64,000 bases of DNA from Symsagittifera roscoffensis (taxonomy: Eukaryota > Xenacoelomorpha > Acoela > Convolutidae), in contig NC_087065.1 of NCBI RefSeq assembly GCF_963678635.1, positions 50,286,452 through 50,350,451 on the forward strand, read 5' to 3'. The translations under genes and the position numbers were made by a program. The notes beneath the pieces were generated by a model. It was not told where the DNA came from. It saw only the letters and a program-made list of their open reading frames with translations, and searched no databases. This document shows positions 41,301 through 55,900 of this stretch, piece by piece (within the stretch, counting starts at the first letter, position 1; every line of letters starts with the position of its first letter).

Positions 41301-44300
41301 AAATATAATTTTCAGGGTGAAACTGTATGTTGAACAAAATTAAACCATGGTATTTTGGCTCTTTTAACTCTAATTATGTTCTTGCGTAATTTGAAATATA
41401 ATTTTCAGGCTGAAACTGTATGTTTAACAAAATTTATCCATGATATTTTGGCTCTTTTAACTCCAATTATGTTCTTGCGTAATTTGAAATAAAATTTTCA
41501 GGCTGAAACTGTATGTTGAACAAAATTAAACCATGATATTTTGGCTCTTTTAACTCTAATTATGTTCTTGCGTAAATTTAAATATAATTTTCAGGCTGAA
41601 ACTGTATGTTAAACAAAATTTAAGCTTGATATTTTGGCTCTTTTAACTCTAATTATGTTCTTGCGTAATTTGAAATATAATTTTCAGGCTGAAACTGTAT
41701 GTTGAACAAAATTAAACCATGATATTTTGGCTCTTTTAACTCTAATTATGTTCTTGCGTAATTTGAAATATAATTTTCAGGCTGAAACTGTATGTTGAAC
41801 AAAATTTAACCATGATATTTTGGCTCCTTTAACTCTAATTATGTTCTTGCGTAATTTGAAATATAATTTTCAGGCTGAAACTGTATGTTGAACAAAATTA
41901 AACCATGATATTTTGGCTCTTTTAACTCTAATTATGTTCTTGCGTAACTTGAAATATAATTTTCAGGCTGAAACTGTATGTTGAACAAAATTTAACCATG
42001 ATATTTTGGCTCTTTCAACTCTAATTATGTTCTTGCGTAATTTGAAATATAATTTTTAGGCTGAAACTGTATGTTGAACAAAATTAAACCATGATATTTT
42101 GGCTCTTTGAACTCCAATTATGTTCTTGCGTCATTTGAAATATAATTTTCAGGCTGAAACTGAATGTTGAACAAAATTAAACCATGATATTTTGGCTCTT
42201 TTAACTCTAATTATGTTCTTGCGTAAATTTAAATATAATTTTTAGGCTGAAACTGTATGTTGAACAAAATTAAACCATGATATTTTGGCTCTTTGAACTC
42301 CAATTATGTTCTTGCGTCATTTGAAATATAATTTTCAGGCTGAAACTGTATGTTGAACAAAATTTAACCATGATATTTTGGCTCTTTCAACTCTAATTAT
42401 GTTCTTGCGTAATTTGAAATATAATTTTTAGGCTGAAACTGTATGTTTAACAAAATTTATCCATGATATTTTGGCTCTTTTAACTCCAATTATGTTCTTG
42501 CGTAATTTGAAATAAAATTTTCAGGCTGAAACTGTATGTTGAACAAAATTAAACCATGATATTTTGGCTCTTTTAACTCTAATTATGTTCTTGCGTAAAT
42601 TTAAATATAATTTTCAGGCTGAAACTGTATGTTAAACAAAATTTAAGCTTGATATTTTGGCTCTTTTAACTCTAATTATGTTCTTGCGTAATTTGAAATA
42701 TAATTTTCAGGCTGAAACTGTATGTTGAACAAAATTAAACCATGATATTTTGGCTCTTTTAACTCTAATTATGTTCTTGCGTAATTTGAAATATAATTTT
42801 CAGGCTGAAACTGTATGTTGAACAAAATTTAACCATGATATTTTGGCTCCTTTAACTCTAATTATGTTCTTGCGTAATTTGAAATATAATTTTCAGGCTG
42901 AAACTGTATGTTGAACAAAATTAAACCATGATATTTTGGCTCTTTTAACTCTAATTATGTTCTTGCGTAACTTGAAATATAATTTTCAGGCTGAAACTGT
43001 ATGTTGAACAAAATTTAACCATGATATTTTGGCTCTTTCAACTCTAATTATGTTCTTGCGTAATTTGAAATATAATTTTTAGGCTGAAACTGTATGTTGA
43101 ACAAAATTAAACCATGATATTTTGGCTCTTTGAACTCCAATTATGTTCTTGCGTCATTTGAAATATAATTTTCAGGCTGAAACTGAATGTTGAACAAAAT
43201 TAAACCATGATATTTTGGCTCTTTTAACTCTAATTATGTTCTTGCGTAATTTGAAATATAATTTTCAGGCTGAAACTGTATGTTGAACAAAATTAAACCA
43301 TGATATTTTGGCTCTTTTAACTCTAATTATGTTCTTGCGTAACTTGAAATATAATTTTCAGGCTGAAACTGTATGTTGAACAAAATTTAACCATGATATT
43401 TTGGCTCTTTCAACTCTAATTATGTTCTTGCGTAATTTGAAATATAATTTTTAGGCTGAAACTGTATGTTGAACAAAATTAAACCATGATATTTTGGCTC
43501 TTTGAACTCCAATTATGTTCTTGCGTCATTTGAAATATAATTTTCAGGCTGAAACTGAATGTTGAACAAAATTAAACCATGATATTTTGGCTCTTTTAAC
43601 TCTAATTATGTTCTTGCGTAATTTGAAATATAATTTTCAGGCTGAAACTGTATGTTGAACAAAATTAAACCATGATATTTTGGCTCTTTTAACTCTAATT
43701 ATGTTCTTGCGTAACTTGAAATATAATTTTCAGGCTGAAACTGTATGTTGAACAAAATTTAACCATGATATTTTGGCTCTTTCAACTCTAATTATGTTCT
43801 TGCGTAATTTGAAATATAATTTTTAGGCTGAAACTGTATGTTGAACAAAATTAAACCATGATATTTTGGCTCTTTGAACTCCAATTATGTTCTTGCGTCA
43901 TTTGAAATATAATTTTCAGGCTGAAACTGAATGTTGAACAAAATTAAACCATGATATTTTGGCTCTTTTAACTCTAATTATGTTCTTGCGTAATTTGAAA
44001 TATAATTTTCAGGCTGAAACTGTATGTTGAACAAAATTAAACCATGATATTTTGGCTCTTTTATATCTAATTATGTTCTTGCGTAATTTGAAATATAATT
44101 TTCAGGCTGAAACTGTATGTTGAACAAAATTTAACCATGATATTTTGGCTCTTTTAACTCTAATTATGTTCTTGCGTAATTTGAAATATTATTTTCAGGC
44201 TGAAACTGTATGTTGAACAAAATTAAACCATGATATTTGGCTCTTTTAACTCTAATTATGTTCTTGCGTAATTTGAAATATAATTTTCAGGCTGAAACTG

Positions 44301-47300
44301 TATGTTGAACAAAATTAAACCATGATATTTTGGCTCTTTTAACTCTAAGTATGTTCTTGCGTAACTTGAAATATAATTTTCAGGCTGAAACTGTATGTTG
44401 AACAAAATTTAACTATGATATTTTGGCTCCTTCAACTCTAATTATGTTCTTGCGTAATGTGAAATATAATTTTCAGGCTGAAACTGTATGTTGAACAAAA
44501 TTAAACCATGATATTTTGGCTCTTTTAACTCTAATTATGTTCTTGCATAATTTGAAATATAATTTTCAGGCTGAAACTGTATGTTGAACAAAATTTATCC
44601 ATGATATTTTGGCTCTTTTAACTCCAATTATGTTCTTGCGTCATTTGAAATATAAATTTCAGGCTGAAACTGTATGTTGAACAAAATTAAACCATGATAT
44701 TTTGGCTCTTTTAACTCTAATTATGTTCTTGCGTAATTTGAAATAAAATTTTCAGGCTGAAACTGTATGTTGAACAAAATTTAACCATGATATTTTGGCT
44801 CTTTTAACTCTAATTATGTTCTTGCGTAACTTGAAATATAATTTTCAGGCTGAAACTGTATGTTGAACAAAATTTAATCATGATATTTTGGCTCTTTTTA
44901 TTCTAATTATGTTCTTGCGTAATTTGAAATATAATTTTCAGGCTGAAACTGTATGTTGAACAAACTTTAACCATGATATTTTGGCTCTTTTAACTCTAAT
45001 TATGTTCTTGCGTAATTTGAAATTTAATTTTCAGGCTGAAATTGTATGTTGAACAAAATTAAACTATGATATTTTGGCTCTTTTAACTCTAATTATGTTC
45101 TTGCATAACTTGAAATATAATTTTCAGGCTGAAACTGTATGTTGAACAAAATTTAACCATGATATTTTGGCTCTTTTAACTCTAATTATGTTCTCGCGTA
45201 ATTTGAAATATAATTTTCAAGCTGAAACTGTATGTTGAACAAAATTAAACCATTATATTTTGGCTCTTTTAACTCTAATTATGTTCTTGCGTAATTTGAA
45301 ATATAATTTTCAGGCTGAAACTGTATGTTGAACAAAATTAAACCATGAAACTTTGGCTCTTTTAACTCTAATTATGTTCTTGCGTAATTTGAAATATAAT
45401 TTTCAGGCTGAAACTGTATTTTGAACAAAACCATGATATTTTGGCTCTTTTAACTCGAATTATGTTCTTGCGTAATTTGAAATATAATTTTCAGGCTGAA
45501 ACTGTATGTTGAACAAAATTAAACCATGATATTTTGACTCTTTTAACTCTAATTATGTTCTTGCGTAATTTGAAATATAATTTTCAGGCTGAAACTGTAT
45601 GTTGAACAAAATTAAACCATGATATTTTGGCTCTTTTAACTCCAATTATGTTCTTGCGTAATTTGAAATATAATTTTCAGGCTGAAACTGTATGTTGAAC
45701 AAAATTAAACCATAATATTTTGGCTCTTTTAACTCTAATTATGTTCTTGCGTAATTTGAAATATAGTTTTCAGGCTGAAACTGTATGTTGAACAAAATTT
45801 AACCATGATATTTTGCTCTTTTAACTCTAATTATGTTCTTGCGTAATTTGAAATATAATTTTCAGGCTGAAACTGTATGTTGAACAAAATTAAACCATGA
45901 TATTTTGGCTCTTTTAACTCTAATTATGTTCTTGCGTAATTTGAAATATAATTTTCAGGCTGAAACTGTATGTTGAACAAAATTAAACCATGATGTTTTG
46001 ACTCTTTTAACTCTAATTATGTTCTTGCGTAATTTGAAATATAATTTTCAGGCTGAAACTGTATGTTGAACAAAATTAAACCATAATATTTTGGCTCTTT
46101 TAACTCTAATTATGTTCTTGCGTAATTTGAAATATAATTTTCAGGCTGAAACTGTATGTTGAAAAAAATTTAACCATGATATTTTGGCTCTTTTAACTCT
46201 AATTATGTTCTCGCGTAATTTGAAGTATAATTTTCAAGCTGAAACTGTATGTTGAACAAAATTAAACCATTATATTTTGGCTCTTTTAACTCTAATTATG
46301 TTCTTGCGTAATTTGAAATATATTTTTCAGGCTGAAACTGTATGTTGAACAAAATTTAACCATGATATTTTGGCTCTTTTAACTCTAATTATGTTCTTGC
46401 GTAATTTGAAATATAATTTTCAGGCTGAAACTGTATGTTGAACAAAATTAAACCATGATATTTTGACTCTTTTTACTCTAATTATGTTCTTGCGTAATTT
46501 GAAATGTAACTTTCAGGCTAAAACTGTATGTTGAACAAAATAAACCATAATATTTTGGCTCTTTTAACTCCAATTATAATCTTGCGTAATTTGAAATATA
46601 ATTTTCAGGCTGAAACTGTATGTTGAACAAAATTAAACCATGATATTTTGGCTCTTTTATATCTAATTATGTTCTTGCGTAATTTGAAATATAATTTTCA
46701 GGCTGAAACTGTATGTTGAACAAAATTTAACCATGATATTTTGGCTCTTTTAACTCTAATTATGTTCTTGCGTAATTTGAAATATAATTTTCAGGCTGAA
46801 ACTGTATGTTGAACAAAATTAAACCATGATATTTTGGCTCTTTTAACTCTAATTATGTTCTTGCGTAATTTGAAATATAATTTTCAGGCTGAAACTGTAT
46901 GTTGAACAAAATTAAACCATGATATTTTGGCTCTTTTAACTCTAATTATGTTCTTGCGTAATTTGAAATATAATTTTTAGGCTGAAACTGTTTGTTGAAC
47001 AAAATTAAACCATGATATTTTGACTCTTTTAACTCTTATTATGTTCTTGCGTAATTTGAAATATAATTTTCAGGCTGAAACTGTATGTTGAACAAAATTA
47101 AACCATGATATTTTGGCTCTTTTAACTCTAATTATGTTCTTGCGTAATTTGAAATATAATTTTCAGGCTGAAACTGTTTGTTGAACAAAATTAAACCATG
47201 ATATTTTGGCTCTTTTAACTCTAATTAGTTTTCAGGCTGAAACTGTATGTTGAACAAAATTAAACCATGATATTTTGGCTCTTTTAACTCTAATTATGTT

Positions 47301-50300
47301 CTTGCGTAAGTTGAAATATAATTTTCAGGCTGAAACTGTATGTTGAACAAAATTTAACCATGATATTTTGGCTCCTTTAACTCTAATTATGTTCTTGCGT
47401 AATTTGAAATATAATTTTCAGGCTGAAACTGTATGTTGAACAAAATTAAACCATGATATTTTGGCTCTTTTAACTCTAATTATGTTCTTGCGTAATTTGA
47501 AATATAATTTTCAGGCTGAAACTGTATGTTGAACAAAATTTATCCATGATATTTTGGCTCTTTTAACTCCAATTATGTTCTTGCGTCATTTGAAATATAA
47601 ATTTCAGGGTGAAACTGTATGTTGAACAAAAGTAAACCACGATATTTTGGCTCTTTTAACTCTAATTATGTTCTTGAGTAATTTGAAATATAATTTTCAG
47701 GCTGAAACTGTATGTTGAACAAAATTTAACCAGGATATTTTGGCTCTTTTAACTCTAATTATGTTCTTGCGTAACTTGAAATATAATTTTCAGGCTGAAA
47801 CTGTATGTTGAACAAAATTTAATCATGATATTTTGGCTCTTTTTACTCTAATTATGTTCTTGCGTAATTTGAAATATAATTTTCAGGCTGAAACTGTATG
47901 TTGAACAAACTTTAGCCATGATATTTTGGCTCTTTCAACTCTAATTATGTTCTTGCGTAATTTGAAATTTAATTTTCAGGCTGAAACTGTATATTGAACA
48001 AAATTAAACTATGATATTTTGGCTCTTTTAACTCTAATTATGTTCTTGCGTAATTTGAAATATAATTTTCAGGCTGAAACTGTATGTTGAACAAAATTTA
48101 TCCATGATATTTTGGCTCTTTTAACTCCAATTATGTTCTTGCGTCATTTGAAATATAAATTTCAGGGTGAAACTGTATGTTGAACAAAAGTAAACCACGA
48201 TATTTTGGCTCTTTTAACTCTAATTATGTTCTTGAGTAATTTGAAATATAATTTTCAGGCTGAAACTGTATGTTGAACAAAATTAAACCATGATATTTTG
48301 GCTCTTTTAACTCTAATTATGTTCTTGCGTAAGTTGAAATATAATTTTCAGGCTGAAACTGTATGTTGAACAAAATTTAACCATGATATTTTGGCTCCTT
48401 TAACTCTAATTATGTTCTTGCGTAATTTGAAATATAATTTTCAGGCTGAAACTGTATGTTGAACAAAATTAAACCATGATATTTTGGCTCTTTTAACTCT
48501 AATTATGTTCTTGCGTAATTTGAAATATAATTTTCAGGCTGAAACTGTATGTTGAACAAAATTTGTCCATGATATTTTGGCTCTTTTAACTCCAATTATG
48601 TTCTTGCGTCATTTGAAATATAAATTTCAGGGTGAAACTGTATGTTGAACAAAAGTAAACCACGATATTTTGGCTCTTTTAACTCTAATTATGTTCTTGA
48701 GTAATTTGAAATATAATTTTCAGGCTGAAACTGTATGTTGAACAAAATTTAACCAGGATATTTTGGCTCTTTTAACTCTAATTATGTTCTTGCGTAACTT
48801 GAAATATAATTTTCAGGCTGAAACTGTATGTTGAACAAAATTTAATCATGATATTTTGGCTCTTTTTACTCTAATTATGTTCTTGCGTAATTTGAAATAT
48901 AATTTTCAGGCTGAAACTGTATGTTGAACAAACTTTAACCATGATATTTTGGCTCTTTCAACTCTAATTATGTTCTTGCGTAATTTGAAATTTAATTTTC
49001 AGGCTGAAACTGTATGTTGAACAAAATTAAACTATGATATTTTGGCTCTTTTAACTCTAATTATGTTCTTGCATAACTTGAAATATAATTTTCAGGCTGA
49101 ATCTGTATGTTGAACAAAATTTAACCATGATATTTTGGCTCTTTTAACTCTAATTATGTTCTCGCGTAATTTGAAATATAATTTTCAAGCTGAAACTGTA
49201 TGTTGAACAAAATTAAACCATTATATTTTGGCTCTTTTAACTCTCATTATGTTCTTGCGTAATTTGAAATATAATTTTCAGGCTGAAACTGTATGTTGAA
49301 CAAAATTAAACCATGATATTTTGGCTCTTTTAACTCTAATTATGTTCTTGCGTAATTTGAAATATAATTTTCAGGCTGAAACTGTATGTTGAACAAAATT
49401 TAACCATGATATTTTGGCTCTTTTAACTCTAATTATGTTCTTGCGTAATTTGAAATATAATTTTCAGGCTGAAACTGTATGTTGAACAAAATTAAACCAT
49501 GATATTTTGACTCTTTTAACTCTAATTATGTTCTTGCGTCATTTGAAATATAATTTTTAGGCTGAAACTGTATGTTGAACAAAATTAAACCATGATATTT
49601 TGGCTTTTTTAACTCCAATTATGTTCTTGCGTAATTTGAAATATAATTTTCAGGCTGAAACTGTATGTTGAACAAAATTAAACCCTGATATTTTGGCTCT
49701 TTTAACTCTAATTATGTTCTTGCGTAATTTGAAATATAATTTTCAGGCTGAAACTGTGTGTTGAACAAAATTTAACCATGATATTTTGGCTCTTTTAACT
49801 CTAATTATATTCTTGCGTAATTTGAAATTTAATTTTCAGGCTGAAACTGTATGTTGAACAAAATTAAACTATGATATTTTGGCTCTTTTAACTCTAATTA
49901 TGTTCTTGCATAACTTGAAATATAATTTTCAGGCTGAAACTGTATGTTGAACAAAATTTAACCATGATATTTTGGCTCTTTTAACTCTAATTATGTTCTC
50001 GCGTAATTTGAAATATAATTTTCAAGCTGAAACTGTATGTTGAACAAAATTAAACCATTATATTTTGGCTCTTTTAACTCTAATTATGTTCTTGCGTAAT
50101 TTGAAATATAATTTTCAGGCTGAAACTGTATGTTGAACAAAATTAAACCATGATATTTTGGCTCTTTTAACTCTAATTATGTTCTTGCGTAATTTGAAAT
50201 ATAAATTTCAGGCTGAAACTGTATGTTGAACAAAATTTAACCATGATATTTTGGCTCTTTTAACTCTAATTATGTTCTTGCGTAATTTGAAATATAATTT

Positions 50301-51938
50301 TCAGGCTGAAACTGTATGTTGAACAAAATTAAACCATGATATTTTGACTCTTTTAACTCTAATTATGTTCTTGCGTCATTTGAAATATAATTTTTAGGCT
50401 GAAACTGTATGTTGAACAAAATTAAACCATGATATTTTGGCTTTTTTAACTCCAATTATGTTCTTGCGTAATTTGAAATATAATTTTCAGGCTGAAACTG
50501 TATGTTGAACAAAATTAAACCATGATATTTTGGCTCTTTTAACTCTAATTATGTTCTTGCGTAATTTGAAATATAATTTTCAGGCTGAAACTGTATGTTG
50601 AACAAAATTTAACCATGATATTTTGGCTCTTTTAACTCTAATTATGTTCTTGCGTAATTTGAAATATAATTTTCAGGCTGAAACTGTATGTTGAACAAAA
50701 TTAAACCATGATATTTTGGCTCTTTTAACTCTAATTATGTTCTTGCGTAATTTGAAATATAATTTTTAGGCTGAAACTGTATGTTGAACAACTATAAACC
50801 ATGATATTTTGACTCTTTTAACTCTAATTATGTTCTTGCGTAATTTGAAATATAATTTTCAGGCTGAAACTGTATGTTGAACAAAATTAAACCATGATAT
50901 TTTGGCTCTTTTAACTCTAATTATGTTCTTGCGTAATTTGAAATATAATTTTCAGGCTGTAACTGTATGTTGAACAACTATAAACCATGATATTTTGACT
51001 CTTTTAACTCTAATTATGTTCTTGCGTAATTTGAAATATAATTTTCAGGCTGAAACTGTATGTTGAACAAAATTAAACCATGATATTTTGGCTTTCTTAA
51101 CTCTAATTATGTTCTTGCGTAATTTGAAATATAATTTTCAGGTTGAAACTGTATGTTGAACAAAATTTAACCATGATATTTTGGCTCTTTTAACTCTAAT
51201 TATGTTCTTGCGTAACTTGAAATATAATTTTCAGGCTGAAACTGTATGTTGAACAAAATTTGATCATGATATTTTGGCTCTTTTTACTCTAATTATGTTC
51301 TTGCGTAATTTGAAATATAATTTTCAGGCTGAAACTGTACGTTGAACAAACTTTAACCATGATATTTTGGCTCTTTTAACTCTAATTATGTTCTTGCGTA
51401 ATTTGAAATTTAATTTTCAGGCTGAAACTGTATGTTGAACAAAATTAAACTATGATATTTTGGCTCTTTTAACTCTAATTATGTTCTTGCATAACTTGAA
51501 ATATAATTTTCAGGCTGAAACTGTATGTTGAACAAAATTTAACCATTATATTTTGGCTCTTTTAACTCTAATTATGTTCTCGCGTAATTTGAAATATAAT
51601 TTTCAAGCTGAAACTGTATGTTGAACAAAATTAAACCATTATATTTTGGCTCTTTTAATTCTAATTATGTTCTTGCGTAATTTGAAATATAATTTTCAGG
51701 CTGAAACTGTATGTTGAGCAAAATTTAACCATGATATTTTGGCTCTTTTAACTCTAATTATGTTCTTGCGTAATTTGAATTATAATTTTCAGGCTGAAAC
51801 TGTATGTTGAACAAAATTTAACCATGATATTTTGGCTCTTTTAATTCTAATTATGTTCTTGCGTAATGTGAATTATAATTTTCAGGCTGAAACTGTATGT
51901 TGAACAAAATTAAACCACGATATTTTGGTTCTTTTAAC
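38396..51938. repeat. 93-bp satellite array, right part (about 145 monomers)
   Basis: Same monomer as the left part, resuming at the target site. Several higher-order periods can be measured from diagnostic variants: CTGAATGTTGAAC at 42,161, 43,184, 43,556 and 43,928 (11, 4 and 4 monomers), TGTTTAACAAAATTTATCC at 41,421 and 42,444 (11 monomers), TTCTTGAGTAATTT at 47,671, 48,229 and 48,694 (6 and 5, total 11), and an ATCGATG variant at 39,943 and 41,060 (12 monomers plus one base). A truncated monomer lies at about 47,226. The array ends at about 51,938 with a partial monomer. Confidence 0.97.
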
Positions 51939-52909
51939 AATCCGACAAGTTGAACAGAAAAAATACTCGAAAAATTTTGCAGGTGGGGGGAAAGGAAAAA
52001 GAGCCGATTGTGTTGTACCCATTGGGGGTTATAATTTGCTGAGCTGCTCTCATAGGAAAGAGCCCAAAAACGTACGCGGGGGGTTGCAAATGCTTATAGT
52101 TACATATTCAAATGCAACCACCATGCTTATAACTTTGGACGTTACAAGAACGGACATTTTAAGCATGGTGGTTGCATTTGCTTATAGTTGATATATAGAT
52201 TGATAATGAGGCTCTTTCCCTCTCCCCCACACTCGAATTTCAGTCTTGAAAAATTAATTTCAAGTTATCATAATGTAATGAAATTCTGCTTAGTGAACAA
52301 ACTAACTATTGAGAACAAATTTATTTTTCATATTTCACATCGTAACATCACGCATTCAGTCATAATAACACGTAAGACAACTGAAAAAAAAATAAAACTG
52401 GAAATGTGGGGGGAAATTGGAAAAGAGCCGATAATGACTTGAAAAGTTAGCATCATGGCGAATTGGAAATTGGTTCAAAATCAGTTCATGAATTTGGCGG
52501 CACGCTAAGTCAGAAGTTAAAAGTAGACAACTCTTGCGGAGATCAGTCAATAGCTGGAAAAGAAACGACAGGCCTACAGAAACTGATGCTGAAGAAATGA
52601 ACAGAATTACTCAGGTAACCAAACGATTAGCAACTCATCATCGTCATTCAGTCATTCTGCTCAAAGAGGATTTATTTAAACTATTCCCATTAGTTTCCCA
52701 TAACTAGAGGAATGATTCATTTGTAGTCTTAATTCTCCCCCCCCCCCCACTTAAGTTTTTCAGATTCAAAATCAATTTACGTAGTTTATCACTATAATCC
52801 CGTCATATGTTACAATGAAGTACAAACCATGCCCTAGACGGCATGCGTGATTCCACGAAAGACGTGTTTGCGTGAAAAAACCATTAGAAAACAGCGCCTT
52901 CTGTTTATT
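51939..52909. other. Intergenic stretch upstream of the host gene
   Basis: No gene seen. It holds an inverted repeat at 52,110-52,179 and a poly-C run near 52,740. The promoter of the gene starting at 52,910 should lie here, but no clear TATA box or initiator can be assigned. Confidence 0.5.
52110..52179. repeat. Inverted repeat, 19-bp arms
   Basis: AAATGCAACCACCATGCTT (52,110-52,128) and its exact complement (52,161-52,179) with a 32-base loop. A phrase of the type AATGCTTATAGTT also occurs directly on either side (about 52,089 and 52,177), so the structure is probably an inverted duplication. Confidence 0.8.
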
Positions 52910-55900
52910 ATGAAACCGTTCAAATTTGTGTTTCAGTTGTGTTTTGTGTTGGTATTTGGCGTATGTGGCGTGGTTTGGGCTGCCAAGGACTACACGATTG
53001 TGCCAGGATACACTGGCTGTGAGGTGACCTATGCAGTGATTGAGAAGATCAAGGAGTCTAAAATATTTGTGGAGTGAGTACTAATTCATTGGAAAACATT
53101 TGATGGTTCTATTCCTGACAATAAGGACGGCGTTTGGTGCTTAAATGGTCAAGAAAAATTCGAAAAATTTATTTAAATTCAACAATTATATGTGAACATT
53201 AACCTCAACAAGTTCATATATAAAAGCTATAGCGGCAGAAGCTCAGTTGAACATACGAATAATTCAACAAACTCAGCTACTAAAAACATTTGAACAAAAA
53301 CCGAAACTAGACTTAGTTTAATTCAAGTTTTAGATTCTAAGGTTAAAAGGTTTTCTTTGCTTTCAGAAAAAATTTTAGCTAAAACCAAAAAATTTTATAT
53401 GAAATGACTACATTAAAATTGGAAAACGTACGCATAGTTAGCCGCGCTAACATCGTTCACCCCCAAAGGAGTGAGACGGGGAGCGAGTTGCACAATTGAA
53501 CGAGCGTACTCGCCGGTTGCCGATCTAGATACTGCGGACCACGCTATGCTGTTGTTACCGTAGTTCAACGGCTTGACTCGCGCTAACGGGTAATGAACCT
53601 TTGGGTTGTTGTCCTCAATCATCCAAACGAGATATCCGGTTTTCAAGTGTGATTCTGGAGGAGAGAACCATTTCGATCGTTTGCTTAGCGTTGGTACATA
53701 CTCACAGAGCCAAGGTGTCCAGATGACATTTGCATATTATTGCGATCGGGTGTAGCGCTTTGGATAATTGAAATTTTCTCAAAACCTAGTGGCAGAAAAG
53801 TTTTTGTGGCTGTTAGTTGGGTTACAGTGGCTGAATGAGCGATTTTACAATCGAAAGTTTGAGGAACAGATTTATTAAAAATTGATAGTTTGTACACCAA
53901 TGAACCGTTTGTACACCCTGTCATTTTTCACTGCATTTTGACAACGCGAATAAAATTTTTCAAAAATGATTTTCAAATGTGGATGGGGAAAGTGGACAAG
54001 AGCCAATTTACAAAAAATTTTTTCAAATGATTCTATGTTCGTGATTGTTGTTAAGAGTAATATAACAGACACGAAGGCTCTTCTCCACTCGCACATGTTG
54101 CTCTCCTCAATCATCCAAACGAGATATCCAGTTTTCAAGTGTGATTCTGGAGAAGAGAACCAATTCGCTCGTTTGTTTAGCGTTGGTACATACTCACAGA
54201 GCCAAGGTGTCTAGATGGCATTTGCATTTTTTTGCGCTCGGGTGTAGCGCTTTGGATAATTGAAACTTTCTCAAAACCTAGTGGCAGAAAAGTTTTTGTG
54301 GCTGTCAGTTGGGTTACAATGGCTGAATGAGTGGTTTTACAATCGAAAAATTGAGGAACAGATTTACTAAGAATTAATAGTTTGTACACCAATGAATAGT
54401 TTTTTCACCCTGTCATTTTTCACTGCATTATGACAACGCGAATAAAATTTTTCAAAAATGATTTTCAAATGTGGATGGGGAAAGTGGACGAGAGCCAATT
54501 TACAATTTTTTTTTCAAATGATTCTATGTTCGTGATTGTTTTTAAGAGTAATATAACAGACACGAAGGCTTTTCTATACTCCCACATTTAAGTTATCGAT
54601 TTTTAAGTTTGTTTCAAGTGTTATTGGGTCTAAATGCGTTATGTTACAAAATGAAAAATGAAGAATAAATCTGTTCGCAATAATTAGTTTGTTCACCTTG
54701 CCAAGTTTCATTGCATTATCATAACGTTAAATAAGCTTTTCAAAATTATAGTTCAAGGGTGGAACTGGAAAAGAACCGAAAAAGAACACGTGAACACTAT
54801 CTAACATCAATACCTTCTTTAGTCCCTTTTTCGTTAGAGACTATTCCCTTGGTCTAATTTGTTCTTCTTTTCAATATTAGGTATATGAAGCTATTCGTCT
54901 TTGTGTCTGGTTCATCCATGAGTGTTGATACATCCATCTTCCCTCAGCCTCTGCTTTATTTTTTTGTCGTTCGCTCATCAGACGTTTCTTGGTTCCATAC
55001 TATTTTAAGATATATATTTTTATTAATTCATAAAGTATTAAATTGTTGGCAAAAATTGGGAAATGTTAGAAAAGTGTTCAATATTTTTAACTCAATGTTT
55101 TTAACTCCTTTCGCAGAAGTTTTTTGGATTATATCTAAACTTAGCCATACATATCAAAAAGGCGCGGACCTAGTAATTTCTCAAGGGGGATGCGAATCTA
55201 CAAATTTCTCGAGGGGTGGGAGGGGGAATTGAAAATTTTGTCGATCTTTTTTCAATCCCCGGCGGGGATTGAATCCCTGAGAAGGGCGTCCCGGCGAAAT
55301 AAAAGTATTACGTATTGATCCAGTTTTTTCAAATTGGGTAAATTAAAAAAAAAGTGTCCTTCATAAATTGCTCGTCAAACTCAAAAAGCTTGAGGTTCAT
55401 ATTTTTTCGAAGTTCAAAAGTTGAAGACTCTTAAGAAAACAAATCAGTTGTTTGTTCAGTTCCATTGCGTTTATTACTCTTTTCCAACTGTTAGTTGGCT
55501 ATGTTCTAGTTATTGAGTAGAGTTTGAGTTTAAATGCAAAAATTTCTCTGCCAATTGTCCGCTAAATTTAGTTTTCTGCTCAGGGTTAATTTTTCTGTAT
55601 GTTTTGCTGAACATCTGGTGACTGCGGGATTAATTGGAGAAATCGAAGTCGTTTTTGAAAATCTTGAAGTGTCGCTAAATGTTTTCTGTTTTCATAGCAG
55701 ATATTAGGAAATCCCTACTGCTTAACAGAAAATCATATACAAGTTGCCTTTGTTTCCTGATAATGGAGTTCAAACATCGCGGAATAAGGGAATTCAAAAA
55801 AACTTTTGGCTTTTCTTCGTCACTTAATTGAAAAGACTTTTTAATTGTAAAGACTGCAATTTTTTTAAGATATTCACATTCAGATCGAATAGTTGTCCCC

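Noticed and set aside
14673-51938. Regular repeats as a possible CRISPR array
   Set aside because: The repeats are contiguous 93-bp monomers without unique spacers and the context is clearly eukaryotic.
53413-53924. Two minus-strand exons with a GTATGT donor and CCTCCAG acceptor
   Set aside because: The DNA between them reads in one open frame as the continuous C-terminal end of a BEL/Pao integrase, so no intron is needed.
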